Shown one piece after another: positions 46,632 through 58,016 of a stretch of 64,000 bases of DNA (position 1 is its first letter; each line of letters opens with the position of its first letter). The position numbers and the translations under genes were made by a program. The stretch is from Planoprotostelium fungivorum (Eukaryota > Evosea > Variosea > Cavosteliida > Cavosteliaceae). The DNA lies in NCBI GenBank assembly GCA_003024175.1, contig MDYQ01000419.1, positions 62,001 to 126,000 of the forward strand, written 5' to 3'. Below the pieces are notes generated by a model that ran no database searches, was not told the origin of the DNA, and saw only the letters and a list, made by a program, of their open reading frames with translations.

Positions 46632-48147
46632 CTACCACGTGATTGCGTTTAGATCAAGCGTAGGTCTTTCAACTGAACGACTTGATATCTCCACGCTTGG
46701 CTGGATGACGGAGGCAAGATGACGCACCGCTTCTTGTTGGATGAAGATCGTGAATTGTTCAATCTTTCTGTGTAGATGGGTGCATCTCGCGTGCTCTACA
46801 CGTTGATACCACGCCTCATGCTGTTTGTCTGTTTCGATTTCAATTCAAATTGATTGAGTCTCTCACCTCCAGAGGGGATGGCTCGAGGACGACCAAACTG
46901 AGCCCACTCTGCTGGATCCCTTCCAGTGATCCAACCTTCGACGAAATTAGTTGAGAGCCAGTTGTATACAGCTCTGTGGCGTTTGAACGTTTCTCTCAGA
47001 ACATCAAACTTGTTGAATATCTCTCGAGTGGGTGATTTCCAAAGCATGTTGAAAAAGGGACACAACTGTTCGATCATCAACCAAGAGTCTGATCGAAGAT
47101 GATCTCACCGCTTTCCACGTCTCACGATCATCGTTCGTCCATCCGATGGAAATACGGAATGAATTCTTTACCGCTTGTATGAAGTGAAAAGAATCGCAGA
47201 TGATGCGGCAGTTGGGGAGAAGAGAACTCACAGCCGACCGTAAATCTGCATCATCGTTCATGATGGCGTACGAAGGCCTCCATTCCCCGTTGAACATCTT
47301 CAAGACGGCATCCAATACTTCGGTGTAATCTTCTGCGGATGTGGCGCTCGTATAGATGAAGATGCTAGGGGTGAGAACACCAGCGATGGGGATCAAGATC
47401 GTCAGCAGAGTCAGTTCGTTCTCAACGAACCGAAATTTGCTGTCAATAGCGAAATATTGTTGTCCTGCGATGATCATCAGCAACGATCTGTAATCGTAGA
47501 GTTGCATCACCGCAGTTGGGATCGAGGAAGAAGTCTTTCATCTCGGTCAGCATGAAGATGAAGATGACGTCCGGCATGATCATCCCGTAACGAAAAAAGC
47601 GGGCGGCCAGGGTTCCTCTCTTCCCAAACAACTGGTTGATGTTCGTCACAGCATCTCTCGCTGGTAAGTACTTCTTCAAGTAGGCCTTACGATTCTCCAA
47701 CATTTTTTTCGTGGGAGCCGTCTGCGGGCGCCCCTCAGCGATTGCTTCGGCCTGCAGAATCCTCTGAACTGCAGCGGGGTTGGCATTTGCAGATAGCAAC
47801 CTATCCGATCTCTCGATGACCTCCGCGGACGGGCGGACCGAAAGCGGTGCGGTGTGAGTGTGCTCGCTCCACGTGATCGAAACATCTGGTGTTCCATCAC
47901 CGATCTTGATGACCTATACTTCGTGTGAATCGATGATGCGAGACGAGTGATTCACCTTTAATTTCGCCTGACAGCCGTGGGTTTCGAAGTAGCTGCACTT
48001 GTAGTGGTCGGTGGTGGAGCCCTCTCTCCTCACCTTCCCGTAGCATCTCCAGTTGCAGTCATCGCGAACAGTGGAAGAGAACGACTCTCCTGGGTTGAGC
48101 GAACGAACGAATGGGAGCCTTCTCTTCTTTGGGTTCTGTGATTCCAT
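46632..48147 (-). mobile_element. FLYWCH + MULE-type transposase gene, coding frame apparently intact
   Basis: Start MESQNPKKRRLPFVRS. A FLYWCH/WRKY-like zinc module (WRCYGKV, YKCSYFETHGCQAKLKV) is followed by a helical part and a MULE-type transposase core: FAIDSKFRF, TSATSAEDYTEVLDAVL, SYAIMNDDADLRSAV and CRIICDSFHFIQAVKN. The C terminus has HRAVYNWLSTNFVEGWI and, after an intron of about 38 nt, DKQHEAWYQRVEHARC to the stop at 46632. Two or more introns keep the frame, so it is either a recent DNA transposon or a domesticated gene. I did not find clear terminal inverted repeats. Orthologous FLYWCH-MULE genes are common in many animals and protists. Confidence 0.75.
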
Positions 48148-48225
48148 TGGACGATCTCTGTACAGAGAGCGAACGAATGGGAGCCTTCTCTTCTTTGGGT
48201 TCTGTGACGACCACAGAGATCGTCC
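48105..48225. repeat. 37-bp direct repeat and interleaved 13-bp inverted repeat at the MULE gene start
   Basis: A 37-bp stretch at 48105-48141 (coding the first residues of the transposase) recurs exactly at 48171-48207, upstream of the ATG. A 13-bp inverted repeat (ggacgatctctgt at 48148-48160 and acagagatcgtcc at 48213-48225) interleaves with it. The arrangement suggests a local duplication of the element's 5' end. Confidence 0.85.
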
Positions 48226-48472
48226 AGATCCTCACAACCACCTCCGCGCTTCTTACCGCGAATCTGTTACGTTTATCGATAACGAGACAAGTCTTCGCCC
48301 GTGCATTAATACAGTTCGAATTCAAATGTTGGCGGTTATTATTACATCTGACCCAGATCTGAATGCTTATGGACCTTTTCGAAATCTTGCTGCAACCAAG
48401 GTAACCCTATTTCGCTCCTCTACAAATCGGTGCTTGCGTCATCGCATCATATATACACGCACAGACAAAGAC
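48226..48472. other. Intergenic stretch between divergent genes
   Basis: About 250 bp upstream of the aldo-keto reductase and of the MULE gene; no further feature seen. Confidence 0.4.
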
Positions 48473-49469
48473 ATGGCTGCCCTGAGACATTTCAAGATAG
48501 GAGACGGCAGGATCATCCCCGGTATTGGTTTTGGCACTGGAACAGCTCTATACCAGCAAGATGCTGCTAACTCATTGGTAAAAGCTATCTCTGTGGGATA
48601 CAGACACCTCGATACCGCACAGATGTGATCGAAATACGTCTCGCCTAGCTCATTTCGATCAGGTACCAAAATGAATCATCTGTAGGAAAAGGCATCAAGG
48701 CTTCCGGTGTGGATCGATCTCAACTCTTCATTACGACCAAGGTGAATGGAGATGACTGCCTTTACGTCTAACGACGATCAGGTCAGTCAAAACGTCGGAC
48801 AGCAGACGGAGCAGACCTTCGATCGCCAGCTTGCCGATCTGGAGCTGGATCATGTCGATCTTTACTTGATCCACACTCCCATCCTGGAGGGAACAACAGT
48901 CGAAGAGACATGGAAGGCCCTAGAAAGCATCCAAAAGAAAGGAAAGGCCAAGTCTATCGGTGTCTCCAACTTTCGAGTCTCCGATCTGAAGAGGGTGCAT
49001 CGTCGATCGTGATACGTGGACTCAACTCTGTAGCTCGAAGGTCTCACCCGTCCTGCCGTCAACCAGATCGAATTCCATCCTTACGTGTGGAAGAAGGCCC
49101 AACCTCTCTACCATTACTGCAGAGAGAACAACATCGCCCTCCAAGCTTACGGCCCTCTCTCCCCTCTCGTTCACTTTAAAAACGGACCTTTGGACCCCGT
49201 CTTGAAGAAGATCGCAGAGAGACATCAGGCCACCGAAGGACAAGTTCTGATGGCGTGGACCATCGCCAAGGGCGTCATACCTGTTACAACGTCCAACAAA
49301 GAGGAGAGGTGATGATGCCTCATTAGTTGTCGAAAGCGTCTGATGTCAAAACAGAATGAAGGAGTTGTTGAAAGAGATCGAGTTGAGCGAGGAAGAGCAG
49401 AAGGAGATCGAACAAGTGGGTAGCCAGACTCATCACAGAAAGTGGATGGATCACATGGACTCTGAATAA
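48473..49469 (+). CDS. Aldo-keto reductase (AKR superfamily)
   Basis: Start MAALRHFKIGDGRIIPGI. The barrel signature GYRHLDTAQMYQNESSVG holds catalytic Asp and Tyr, LFITTK holds the Lys, and DHVDLYLIHTPIL the His. Then AKSIGVSNFRVSDLKRV, VNQIEFHPYVWKKAQPLYH, ALQAYGPLSPL and the NADPH-binding end VIPVTTSNKEERMKELL. Introns near 48624-48683, 48741-48780, 48997-49036 and 49310-49354 restore one frame. About 280 residues. Cytosolic carbonyl or aldehyde reduction with NADPH; substrate unknown. Confidence 0.9.
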
Positions 49470-49611
49470 ATGCATCATGTGTGGACATCACAGACGACAA
49501 GTGAGAAGAAGAGGAAAGGAAGACACTGAATTGAGACAGAATCATCTATGAACGTAAGACGGAGAAATAAAAGACGACACTTGAACATCTTCATATTTCA
49601 TCATCAATTAT

Positions 49612-52600
49612 TCAGACAAAAAACTCTGGACAAACTTCGAGCTCTTCCTGAAGCTTAGAAAGAGAGGGTCTATCGGCGGGGTCTGTAGACAGACAGGCGT
49701 TGAAGATCTTCTGTATCGGAATGGACATGTTGTCTGGCGCTTTCAGACGTAGCGGATGATCGTTCATCACAACTCGTGTTGCGGTTTCCACGGGAGAAAA
49801 CTCTGAATACGGATCGACTCTGTTGAAAAATTAGAGTAGAACATCACATCGTGATGATGACAAAAATTTCTCATCTGAAAAGATGAAGATGAGGAGGACC
49901 TACCTAGCATAGATTTCAAAGAGCGTGACACCGAAAGCCCAGACTGGAAGAGTCAATCGATGACGCATCCACCATCCGTCTGATCTCACCATCAGACTTT
50001 TCTGAATAGACGGAATAGAGGAGACATTCGGGTGCCATGTGTTTCAGAGGACCAACCATTGTTGTTGTGAACTTCTCTCCACCCGTTCGATTGACTCGAG
50101 AGAGTCCAAAGTCTACAGAGATCAGAAGATGATGACGGATGATCTTGACGCACCAGACACTTTACCCGTGAAAGTCTTGTCTAATAAGATGTTCCTGGCA
50201 GCCAGATCTATTCTACATCAACTCTCTTCATTTCAATCGATAGAAAGACGAAGAGAGAATAAAATAAAATTTGCAGAAAAGTCTCACCCCTGTGAATGAT
50301 ACCCTCCGTGTGCTATTCTCGATCAGACAACAATAAAATGAAATAAAACCATCTCACCAGATGATACAGACCAGCCGCCACCCCCTTGATGATATTCACC
50401 AAGACCAACGTCTCCACGATCGCATTCGAATGCAACAAGTCATACAGAGATCCCAGCTCACACAACTGAGTGACTACACACATAGTGCTCTCCTTCACGT
50501 TCAGAGCGATACCCAGAAACTATAAAGACATGTAATTCAATGCGGTGACGTCATCTTCGTGATATCGAAAGAGGAACTTTACCTGCACGACGTTATTGTG
50601 TGGGCGGAGACGCTTCATGATGACGATTTCGGCCAGGTATGATTTTGCATTCTCTTCTCCCTCTACGGATAGTTGTTTCACTGCGACGGAAGAGCCTCTC
50701 CATTTACCTTTATAGACGATACCCTGTGACCCTGTTCTCCTTCAATGTCGTATAGATGTGTAAATGAAATCATATCCGATATTTAATTCGAGAGATTTGG
50801 GACTCGTCGTTGTAGATCACCTCGACCGATCTCGCGTCCCAAATTGAGCTCTTCGACTGGGATGGTACCCCACTGATCGTCTTCCAATATTTTTCTCAGA
50901 AGATTCTGCTTCTCTTCTCTGGTACCTCCCCCGTAGTATCCCCTCTGCTGATGTTCCTCTGAAGACAGAGTTCCGTATTCAGTTCCGTATTCAGTTCCGT
51001 ATTCGTTCGGTGGTATCAATCTGTTACATTGAGACGTCTCGTAGATGTCGACACGAGAGATTACCCTGTCATACGGTGTCTGTTTTGTCTACGTTTCTTT
51101 GTGATGAAGAAGGCAGATATGGTCATCAATAGGAACAAACCAAGTCCGATGACTACGGCGGCAGCGATAACAAATTTCTTGTGGCTGAAGACGTGAGCAC
51201 GTGAGAATAAAATGAAATAAAATACTCCGGGTCATTTTCGGTCGGGATTTCGATAGGGTGGAATGCGTTGTAGACGAGTAGAGATGAATTGTCGTTGTGT
51301 GTGGTCCAAATCATGACGCCTTTCAAATGAGAATTTGTAACCAATGCGACCTGAGTGTCTCAATATTTTGGGACTATGACATCTCACACGACATCTTACC
51401 TTATCTCTTATCGTTCTCTCACTCTCATAGCCGATCCATTGGTCATCTATACAAGTCATTGGTCGTTCTATAAGATATCATACCGATCACGAGGTATGAC
51501 GTCTTCGTGACGTCATCGTATCGTACGCTGTCTGGGTGCTTCATGATCAGCTCTTCTACCTGCAATATTTCAGATTTATGTCCGTCTACAACGAGCCACC
51601 TCGGGTCCAAGCAGTATACCGGATGAATTCTGACAACCGGGTGTACCACCACCCACCACCGCAGATCCCGGCGCATTCACGTTCGTATCTTTGAGAGTGT
51701 ACGTAGAAGCGTAATCTGGTATAGATATGACCAACTACAACGAGTCAGATATATAGGGGAAATTTCTACGAACTTTCTGAGGAGGTAACAGAGTCAGATA
51801 AGCTTGTACGGCGTCGTATAGTTGAGAGTAAGGAGAGGAAGAAGAGGTGCCACTTTGTTGACCCGAAAAACTTCCGAAATAATCGAGGGAGATGATGGTC
51901 AGCCAATCGGCTATCTACAATCAGCCACTTCTGTCCCTCCATCAGACTCACCGAGGGGGGCGAGCTTGTCGATCTGTAACTGATCGATGATGAAGGTGTC
52001 GCCGGGTACAGATATCGTGAGATTCAGATACGTGGCGTTCATCTCGAACATCTGATCGCGGATCGTTTGCAATGTCGATAGAGAATAGGATGGCTGATCG
52101 GAGTCACATCTCGATGCATCGAAGGAATGATGTGATGTGATGGATGTCGTGTGGCTCACGGGTTGTTTGGCTGTCCATTGCCAATGGAGATCGATGCCAC
52201 TGAAGTTGTGCTTCTGGACGTATTGAATCGCAGCCCTTGCGAACAATTTTCTCATGGTCTCATTGGTTCCCAACAGTTCGATCTGTCCGGCTGTGTCTGT
52301 CCTCGGTCCGAAGAATGTGATCTGACGACGATTAGTGAGAGAGGAGAGACAGGTGCTCACCAAGAATGAGACATCAGCGCCCTGTCTTTCCGCATCATTC
52401 CTCAACTGTTGATAGATGCCAGTCTCACCATCAGCACCTATGACGGCGAGTCAAAAATGGGATCAGGTGTTCACGTACCATTCGATTGAGGAGTGACGAT
52501 ATCTGTCCCATTGATCCAGTTTGCATACACGACTGAGATGTGTGTGTAACGATTATATTGCAACTTTTCTCTGTCAGTATTCGTGAGGAAGCTATCGAAT

Positions 52601-52729
52601 CACCTGTCCATCTTCTAATTTGCATACACCCGGTTGGTAGATCGCCCAATCTTCAACATACCCCACGATGATTTGAGAAGAAGTCAAACCTAAGAGGAGC
52701 AACGTGATGGTCAAGTGTCGCAGCCACAT
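49612..52729 (-). CDS. Receptor kinase with catalytically dead GH18 (chitinase-like) ectodomain
   Basis: Signal peptide (LTITLLLLGLTSSQ), then a GH18 barrel: IIVGYVEDWAIYQPG, YTHISVVYANWINGTD, FSGIDLHWQWTAKQP, YLNLTISVPGDTF, DWLTIISLDYFGSF, KLVISIPDYAS and GVMIWTTHNDNSS. The GH18 signature DxxDxDxE reads DLHWQ here, so the catalytic Glu is Gln and the middle Asp is His: a lectin-like domain. A TM helix (FVIAAAVVIGLGLFLLMTI) and a Tyr-rich juxtamembrane part with three EYGT repeats lead to a kinase: GIVYKGKWRGSSVAVKQ, IIHRDLAARNILLDK (spliced), DFGLSRV, HMAPEC. HRD and DFG are present, so the kinase is likely active. HRDLAARN is tyrosine-kinase-like, and the rest resembles the TKL group. Parallels tobacco CHRK1. 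Confidence 0.86.
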
Positions 52730-53074
52730 GGAAAAGTGAGAAGTAGTGATGCGACAGAAAACTGAGCCAACTTTTTTCGGCTGTCTGTTGCTGACAGCCG
52801 TTCTCTTCAAGAGACAAATTATCCTGTCGTAGGTGACGAACCAAGAGAGATGATGAGAAACACATGTGAATCCACCTCCATCGGTGCCCCCATCATGATC
52901 TCACCCCACGAACGTAAAAGAATCTCTTTTTGTTTTTTTTTATCAAAATGGTGCTACAAATACGTTTCCTTGCTTGGATAGATAGAGAGACGAGTATCCC
53001 ACATCGCAGCACATCCATGAACTTGAATCTGTCATCTCCTCCTAGGTACACCAGAGCCTCTCATCTGCCTCCCT
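52730..53074. other. Intergenic stretch, no gene seen
   Basis: About 345 bp between the GH18 receptor start and the stop of the RING-TPR gene. Includes a T-rich run at 52925-52945. No coding frame supported. Confidence 0.45.
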
Positions 53075-54100
53075 CTACTGCACGCTGCAATCGTTACGTG
53101 TCTCCCTCCTTCTCTGTCCGGGGTAGCTGCCACTCTGAGCTCTGCCGGGGTACTGCTGCTCGTATGGAGGTCTGTAGTTGGGGTTGCTGTTCCTGTAGCT
53201 CTGTGCTCCATAGTTTGTGTTCTGAGGCTGGCCGTAAGCAGCGTTTGGCTGTTGTGGACGGTAAGCGTTGTTGGGTGGAGGAGCAGCGGCAGCCGGTGGA
53301 GGAACCTGATGCGAAGTCGCCGGTGGTGCGACGTTGGACTGGATGGCGGCCAGTTGGTGGACGCGCTTGATGCCTTGATCGGTCTCCTCTCTGAGTTGAC
53401 CGTTCTTGTCTAATCGCTTGACTTCGTTGAAAGTCTGATAGGCTTGGTTGTATTCCTTGAGTTGTTCGAGACAGAGTCCCTTGCGGAGATAGGCCTTGAC
53501 TGTGAGACATTAAGATACAATGTGATGGAGTATGTCGCACCGTAAGTCGAGTCCATCTTGATGGCTTTGTCGCAGTCGTAGAGAGCGAGTTTCCACTGGT
53601 TTAATTTGAAAAAGGCCGTAGCTCTGTTTCCATATAGAATCGCGCTGGGGCTTTCCTCTATCAATGGATCAACGGAGGTTCAGATGAGTGTGAAATCTTC
53701 TTTACCTATGGCGTTGGTGTAATGTTTGATGGCATCCGCAAACTCCCCCTTAAGGTAATGATTGTTGCCCGTCTGTTTTTCTTCTGCGGCCGTCTTTCTT
53801 TCGTCGTCTTCCAGTGGGATACCCCTCATCGTCCTCCATTCTTCTACGATACGTCGGATTGTGAAGGAGGGATGAATCGGGGAAGGGTCATTTCTGCAGA
53901 CGGGACAGACATCGGGTTCGTGCTCCAAGCACCTGGCAATGCAGTATTCTGATAAACATGAGGGACCGAAGATTGGAAGACATCGACTCACCACAAAATG
54001 CATGGCCACAGAACGTCTCCGTTGCATTATTGAACAGTTCACAGCAGATGGGACACTCCAGTAGCTCGTTCGCCCCCGTTGGGCTTGCAAATCCATCCAT
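53075..54100 (-). CDS. RING finger and TPR protein with Pro/Gln/Tyr-rich tail
   Basis: Start MDGFASPTGANELLECPICC. The C3HC4 RING (LECPICCELF, TFCGHAFC, then after an intron CLEHEPDVCPVCR) is followed by TPRs: AEEKQTGNNHYLKGEFADAI, SAILYGNRATAFFKLNQW and VKAYLRKGLCLEQLKEYNQA. The C-terminal third is low-complexity (VPPPAAAAPPPNNAYRPQQ, then YRPPYEQQYPG). It is likely an E3 ubiquitin ligase whose TPRs could dock chaperones or other clients; RING first, TPR second is the reverse of CHIP. Substrate unknown. Confidence 0.82.
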
Positions 54101-54357
54101 ACTTTCTTTTGTACGTGTGCGTGCGTGTACTCTTCTAAAACGGGCAGACGTTCACTCGTCTGTCTCTTCCTCTTCAGATAACTTGGTCAGGCAGTTCCTC
54201 CTGTTGCCCTCTTCGGTGGAATTTCGAAATAAAAACAATGAAGGGATCCGCAGACGAATTCTTCCGCTTCGGATTTCGTTCCCCCTCGCTAACTTTGTCT
54301 GAAACCGTGAAAGTTCTAAAGCTCCACGTGACCAAAGACAGTGCTAGCAGTCAGCGA

Positions 54358-54549
54358 TTAAGAGGATAGAGGGAGGCAGCGTCGTGCGGGCTCTCTTTGA
54401 GCGTTCGGGTTGTAGTCACTGTGGTCAAAATTCCGCAGAACGTATTTTTCCTGGCCACACATCACCTCCCTCATTCTGTAGTAGTAGCGTGCGGCAAGCA
54501 CAAGAAAGACCTGCAAGATGTTGAAAATGCTGTGCGTATTCATTTCCAT
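54358..54549 (-). CDS. Possible small 63-residue membrane protein
   Basis: An unspliced frame starts MEMNTHSIFNILQVFLVLAA with one hydrophobic segment, then YYYRMREVMCGQEKYVLRNF and a C terminus PARRCLPLSS. It sits alone between two genes whose starts point away from each other. Size and layout resemble small respiratory-chain or ER subunits, but I do not recognise the family. An upstream frame in a different phase might be spliced on. Confidence 0.35.
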   Translation of the reverse strand: MEMNTHSIFNILQVFLVLAARYYYRMREVMCGQEKYVLRNFDHSDYNPNAQREPARRCLPLSS

Positions 54550-54583
54550 ACCGTTTAGACATCACTCTTTCTATCGGATAGAT

Positions 54584-55566
54584 ATGGAATCGTGAGACAT
54601 TCTGTCGCTGATCGCTCATTTATAGCGGTAACAAAGGTAATGGAACCTTCAAGGCTTCCAAGAAGACGATCAAGGATGGTTCGAAGCGTTTTGACCTCCA
54701 CAAACAACTTACGGCCACTTTGGGCAGCGGTGATCTCAGGTGAGAGGGTCTTCTTCTTTGTCTGTCGAACCTTCTACTTACAAGAGTCCAGAGGCGCTGT
54801 GAAATTACCCCCCGGAGAAGATATCAACGAATGGCTTGCAGTCAATGGTGAGCACCGAACCTATCTCTTTCTCTGCATGACAGGTCAATGATTCATATAA
54901 TCTGATTTCGGTGCAGTCATCGACTTCTTTAATCAGATCAATCTCCTGTATGGATCCATCGCCGAATTTTGCACTCCCACCACCTGTCCAGTCATGTCGG
55001 CCGGTTCAAAGTGAGCATCGAAAGAGATGAGCTCGACTCATCGAAACAGATACGAGTACTTGTGGGCCGATGACAAGAAAGTGAAGAAGCCCATCAAAGT
55101 GTCTGCACCCGAATACGCCGACTATCTGATGACGTGGGTGCAAGGTATTTTAGAAGATGAGTCCGTGTTCCCAACCAGTGACGGTGAGATCGTCTCATAC
55201 TGAATCATGTCATCTGAACATCAACAGATGCACCGTTCCCCAAGACGTTCAAGTCCACCGTGAAGACTATCTTTAAGAAGCTCTTCCGCATCTACGCCCA
55301 CATATATTACTCTCATGCCAGAGAGATCATGGATTTGGGAGTTGAAGCTCATCTCAACACCGCCTTCAAGGTAGACCCTCCATCTACAACTTCATTGTAG
55401 ACGAAGAGATTAACGACCATTTTAGCACTTTTATCTGTTCATCAGAGAGTTCGATCTGGTGGAGGAGAAAGAGATGGCACCATTGGAGCACACCATCCAA
55501 GAGATCGAGTCTAAGCTTGGAGAGAAGGGAAGACAGTTTGCCGAGCCCGAAGGAGAGGACGATTGA
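54584..55566 (+). CDS. MOB1: MOB1 kinase activator
   Basis: The first exon encodes only MES; after an intron of about 35 nt, [19 protein letters not shown], then [15 protein letters not shown] and [18 protein letters not shown]. The core [37 protein letters not shown] with the zinc-binding Cys, and [20 protein letters not shown] with the zinc-binding His follow, and the protein ends near [22 protein letters not shown]1 binds and activates NDR/LATS kinases (Hippo and mitotic exit pathways). About 215 residues. One intron carries a CTACAAC...TTGTAG hairpin (55382-55399). Confidence 0.93.
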
Positions 55567-55647
55567 GTCTTTTGTTGTAAAACAAATAAATATTCATGAA
55601 GGAGAGAACGTCTTTCGTGTGAGAAGGAATCATCCGATGCATCATCT

Positions 55648-57878
55648 TCATTCGATGGAGAAGATGGTGTCTTCGTCATCATCATCATCGTCTCCCCTCT
55701 GTCTCTTGCCCCTTCGTTTCATCTTCTCTACCATGTTTCGCTTCACGCCGGTGAGAGTTTTCGGTTGGCCTTCGGAGTCTTGACTGAACGGGGTGTAATT
55801 GTCTTCTCCTTGAGAGCTGGAACTCAACTGAAACCACGGATGTCTCAGAGCTTCTTCTGAGGTGATTCTCTTCAGAGGGTCTACCGTCAATAACTTTCGG
55901 ATGAGGTCCTGCGCTATTGCATGTTCAGATGCAGATGTGATGGAGATGTGATGTTGCATATGATATATGTGTGATATATGTGATATTTGTGGTGACGTTG
56001 TGGTGTGATATGATGAGCTGTGATGATGTATGTTGATGATTACCTTCATCGGACACGTCCATCCATTGATCTGTTGGAAATGTCAAGAGACCTTTACATA
56101 TCTGATCGTACAGAGGTGTCGATTTTCCCTCTTCAAAAGCAGGAGCACCGCAGAGCCTGAAAAGACATTATTCGTCACCCCGGAGATTTCCGTTTCTTCT
56201 CACATGACGTAGAGGATACCCCCTAATGACCACATGTCTACTTGCTTCGAGTAACCCGCACTACCCTCTGGCGACAATTGTATGACTTCGGGGGCTGTTC
56301 GAGATCATCAGATGATGTGGGTCGCGATGATGATGATGGATGATGAGACGACGAGATCAGGGTGAAAAGATGGATGATCACCGATGTATTGGGGAGTGCC
56401 GCAAGTTGTCTTCATCGTTTCACTGTCTCCAACAATTCTGGCCAACCCTTTTATCGCTCAGACAAGAATAAAATGAAATAAATCCGCACCGAAATCCGTC
56501 AATTTGATCTGATTGCACCGATCATCCGACAGCAAGATGTTCTCTGGCTATTTCACGTCAATTTCTCATCTACAACGATGTAAACGCTCACTTTCAGGTC
56601 TCTGTGTGAAACTCCCTTCTCGTGTAAATAATGTACAGCTTTTAACATTTGTTCGAACAGATTTCTAGCTTCGATCTCATTATAGTTTCCCTCCCTCAGG
56701 ATGTGTTCGAATAGATCACCACCACCGGCACTGATGATCATGAGCGAGAGATTTCGATGGAAACTCGACGACTCACTGTTCTAAGATGATGTGGATGTAC
56801 TTGTCCGTTTGAAACACTTGGTAGATTCTCACGATATTTTCGTGTCTGATTTTAGCGAGAATATCGATCTCTCTCTGCAATTGTTTTGCGTCGAGCCGCA
56901 GCATGAGTGATCTCGCCTTGTTGATCGACTTGATGGCCACCTGGTCACAATTTGAATTTTAAAACGTAGAATATGGAGGGAAAAATTTCCTTGTTGGTTT
57001 TGAATCGTGAGTCTTCACCTTTTTACCCGTTGTACGGTGAATACCACAACGCACAGAACTGAAATTGCCCCTGACATCATGAGCGTTTGCATCAAAGATG
57101 GAGTACTCACGTTCCTATGATGTCTCTGACATCATACACTTGCCTCAACTCTGTCATGCTGTCGGTCAGCTCGTCTCTCTTCTTTAATTCTCGGTAGGTG
57201 TATGAGACGACACCTGCGGATCGGTCAGATCATGATGGAGTGGTTGGATCACATTCGGGTGAAGACCTCTTGGCTGCGATGGAAATGACATCTCCATCAC
57301 AGAGAGGAACGGGACACTTGTGTTGCATCTTTGTATCGTTGACGAAAGTTCCGTTCGTGCTAATTAAACGTGAGGAGGAGGGTGGATGATGTTAGATTCA
57401 CCTCGTATCTTCTGCAAATGTGATGTCACTCTCTCTCGTGATCTTGAGATGAAATCCAGATACTTTGATATCATCCAATACGATATGGCACTTCCTATCA
57501 CTGGTGAGCTCTTCCATTATGTGATCGAATCACTTTTGACGGCCGATCAGAACAGTGGACTCTTTCAGCTCCTCATGATTGAATTTTGAACGGTCAGATG
57601 TGAATATCCCCCAGCTCAGTCTCTCATTCACTTTAACGGGTCGTGATTTCGGCTCATGGTGGTACCTGAAGCAAGTTGTCAGGGTATGGCGTCGAAGGTC
57701 TCAATCACTCTTGTGTGGGTTCTGAACAATCTGTGCTGCTCATGTGCGGAAACCACTGGGGTGTCAATAATGAAACGAAAGTTGTAGAGCTGGGGACCTT
57801 TTTCTTGGAATTCGCGGCTGCGTCACATATCCTGCGACCGAGCTTCACACGTGTCTTGCATTCGACCACAGCCATCAT
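55648..57878 (-). CDS. FHA-domain Ser/Thr kinase (Chk2/Rad53-like, amoebozoan Fhk type)
   Basis: Start MMAVVECKTRV at 57878, with an alternative internal ATG (MSSTDCSEPTQE). The FHA domain has LKESTVLIGRQNDRKCHIV (spliced), IKVSGFHLKITRE and STNGTFVND. The kinase has VAIKSINKARSLML, EIDILAKIRHENIVRIYQ, SHRDLKPENILLSDDR (spliced), LTDFG, CGTPQYIAPEV and DPLKRITSEEALRHPW. The tail is Lys/Arg then a run of Asp (GDDDDDDEDTIFSIE), which may be a nuclear signal. FHA plus CAMK-type kinase is the Chk2 layout: DNA-damage checkpoint kinase activated through phospho-Thr binding. Its introns are short but one (55915-56030) is rich in TATG/GTGATA repeats. Confidence 0.88.
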
Positions 57879-58016
57879 GCGATGCTCACTTCAACACATT
57901 CAAAGTGACACCAGAGGATGAAACCTTCCGACAAGTGTGAAAGAGTCCCCACACACAGACGAATGACTCGGACTGAATTAATTTGGATCTATTGATTTAT
58001 CTTCCAGAAGGGAAGT

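Noticed and set aside
53094-53540. Minus-strand alternative frame over the RING-TPR tail
   Set aside because: The TPR frame continues open and proline-rich to 53075; the alternative frame lacks TPR residues.
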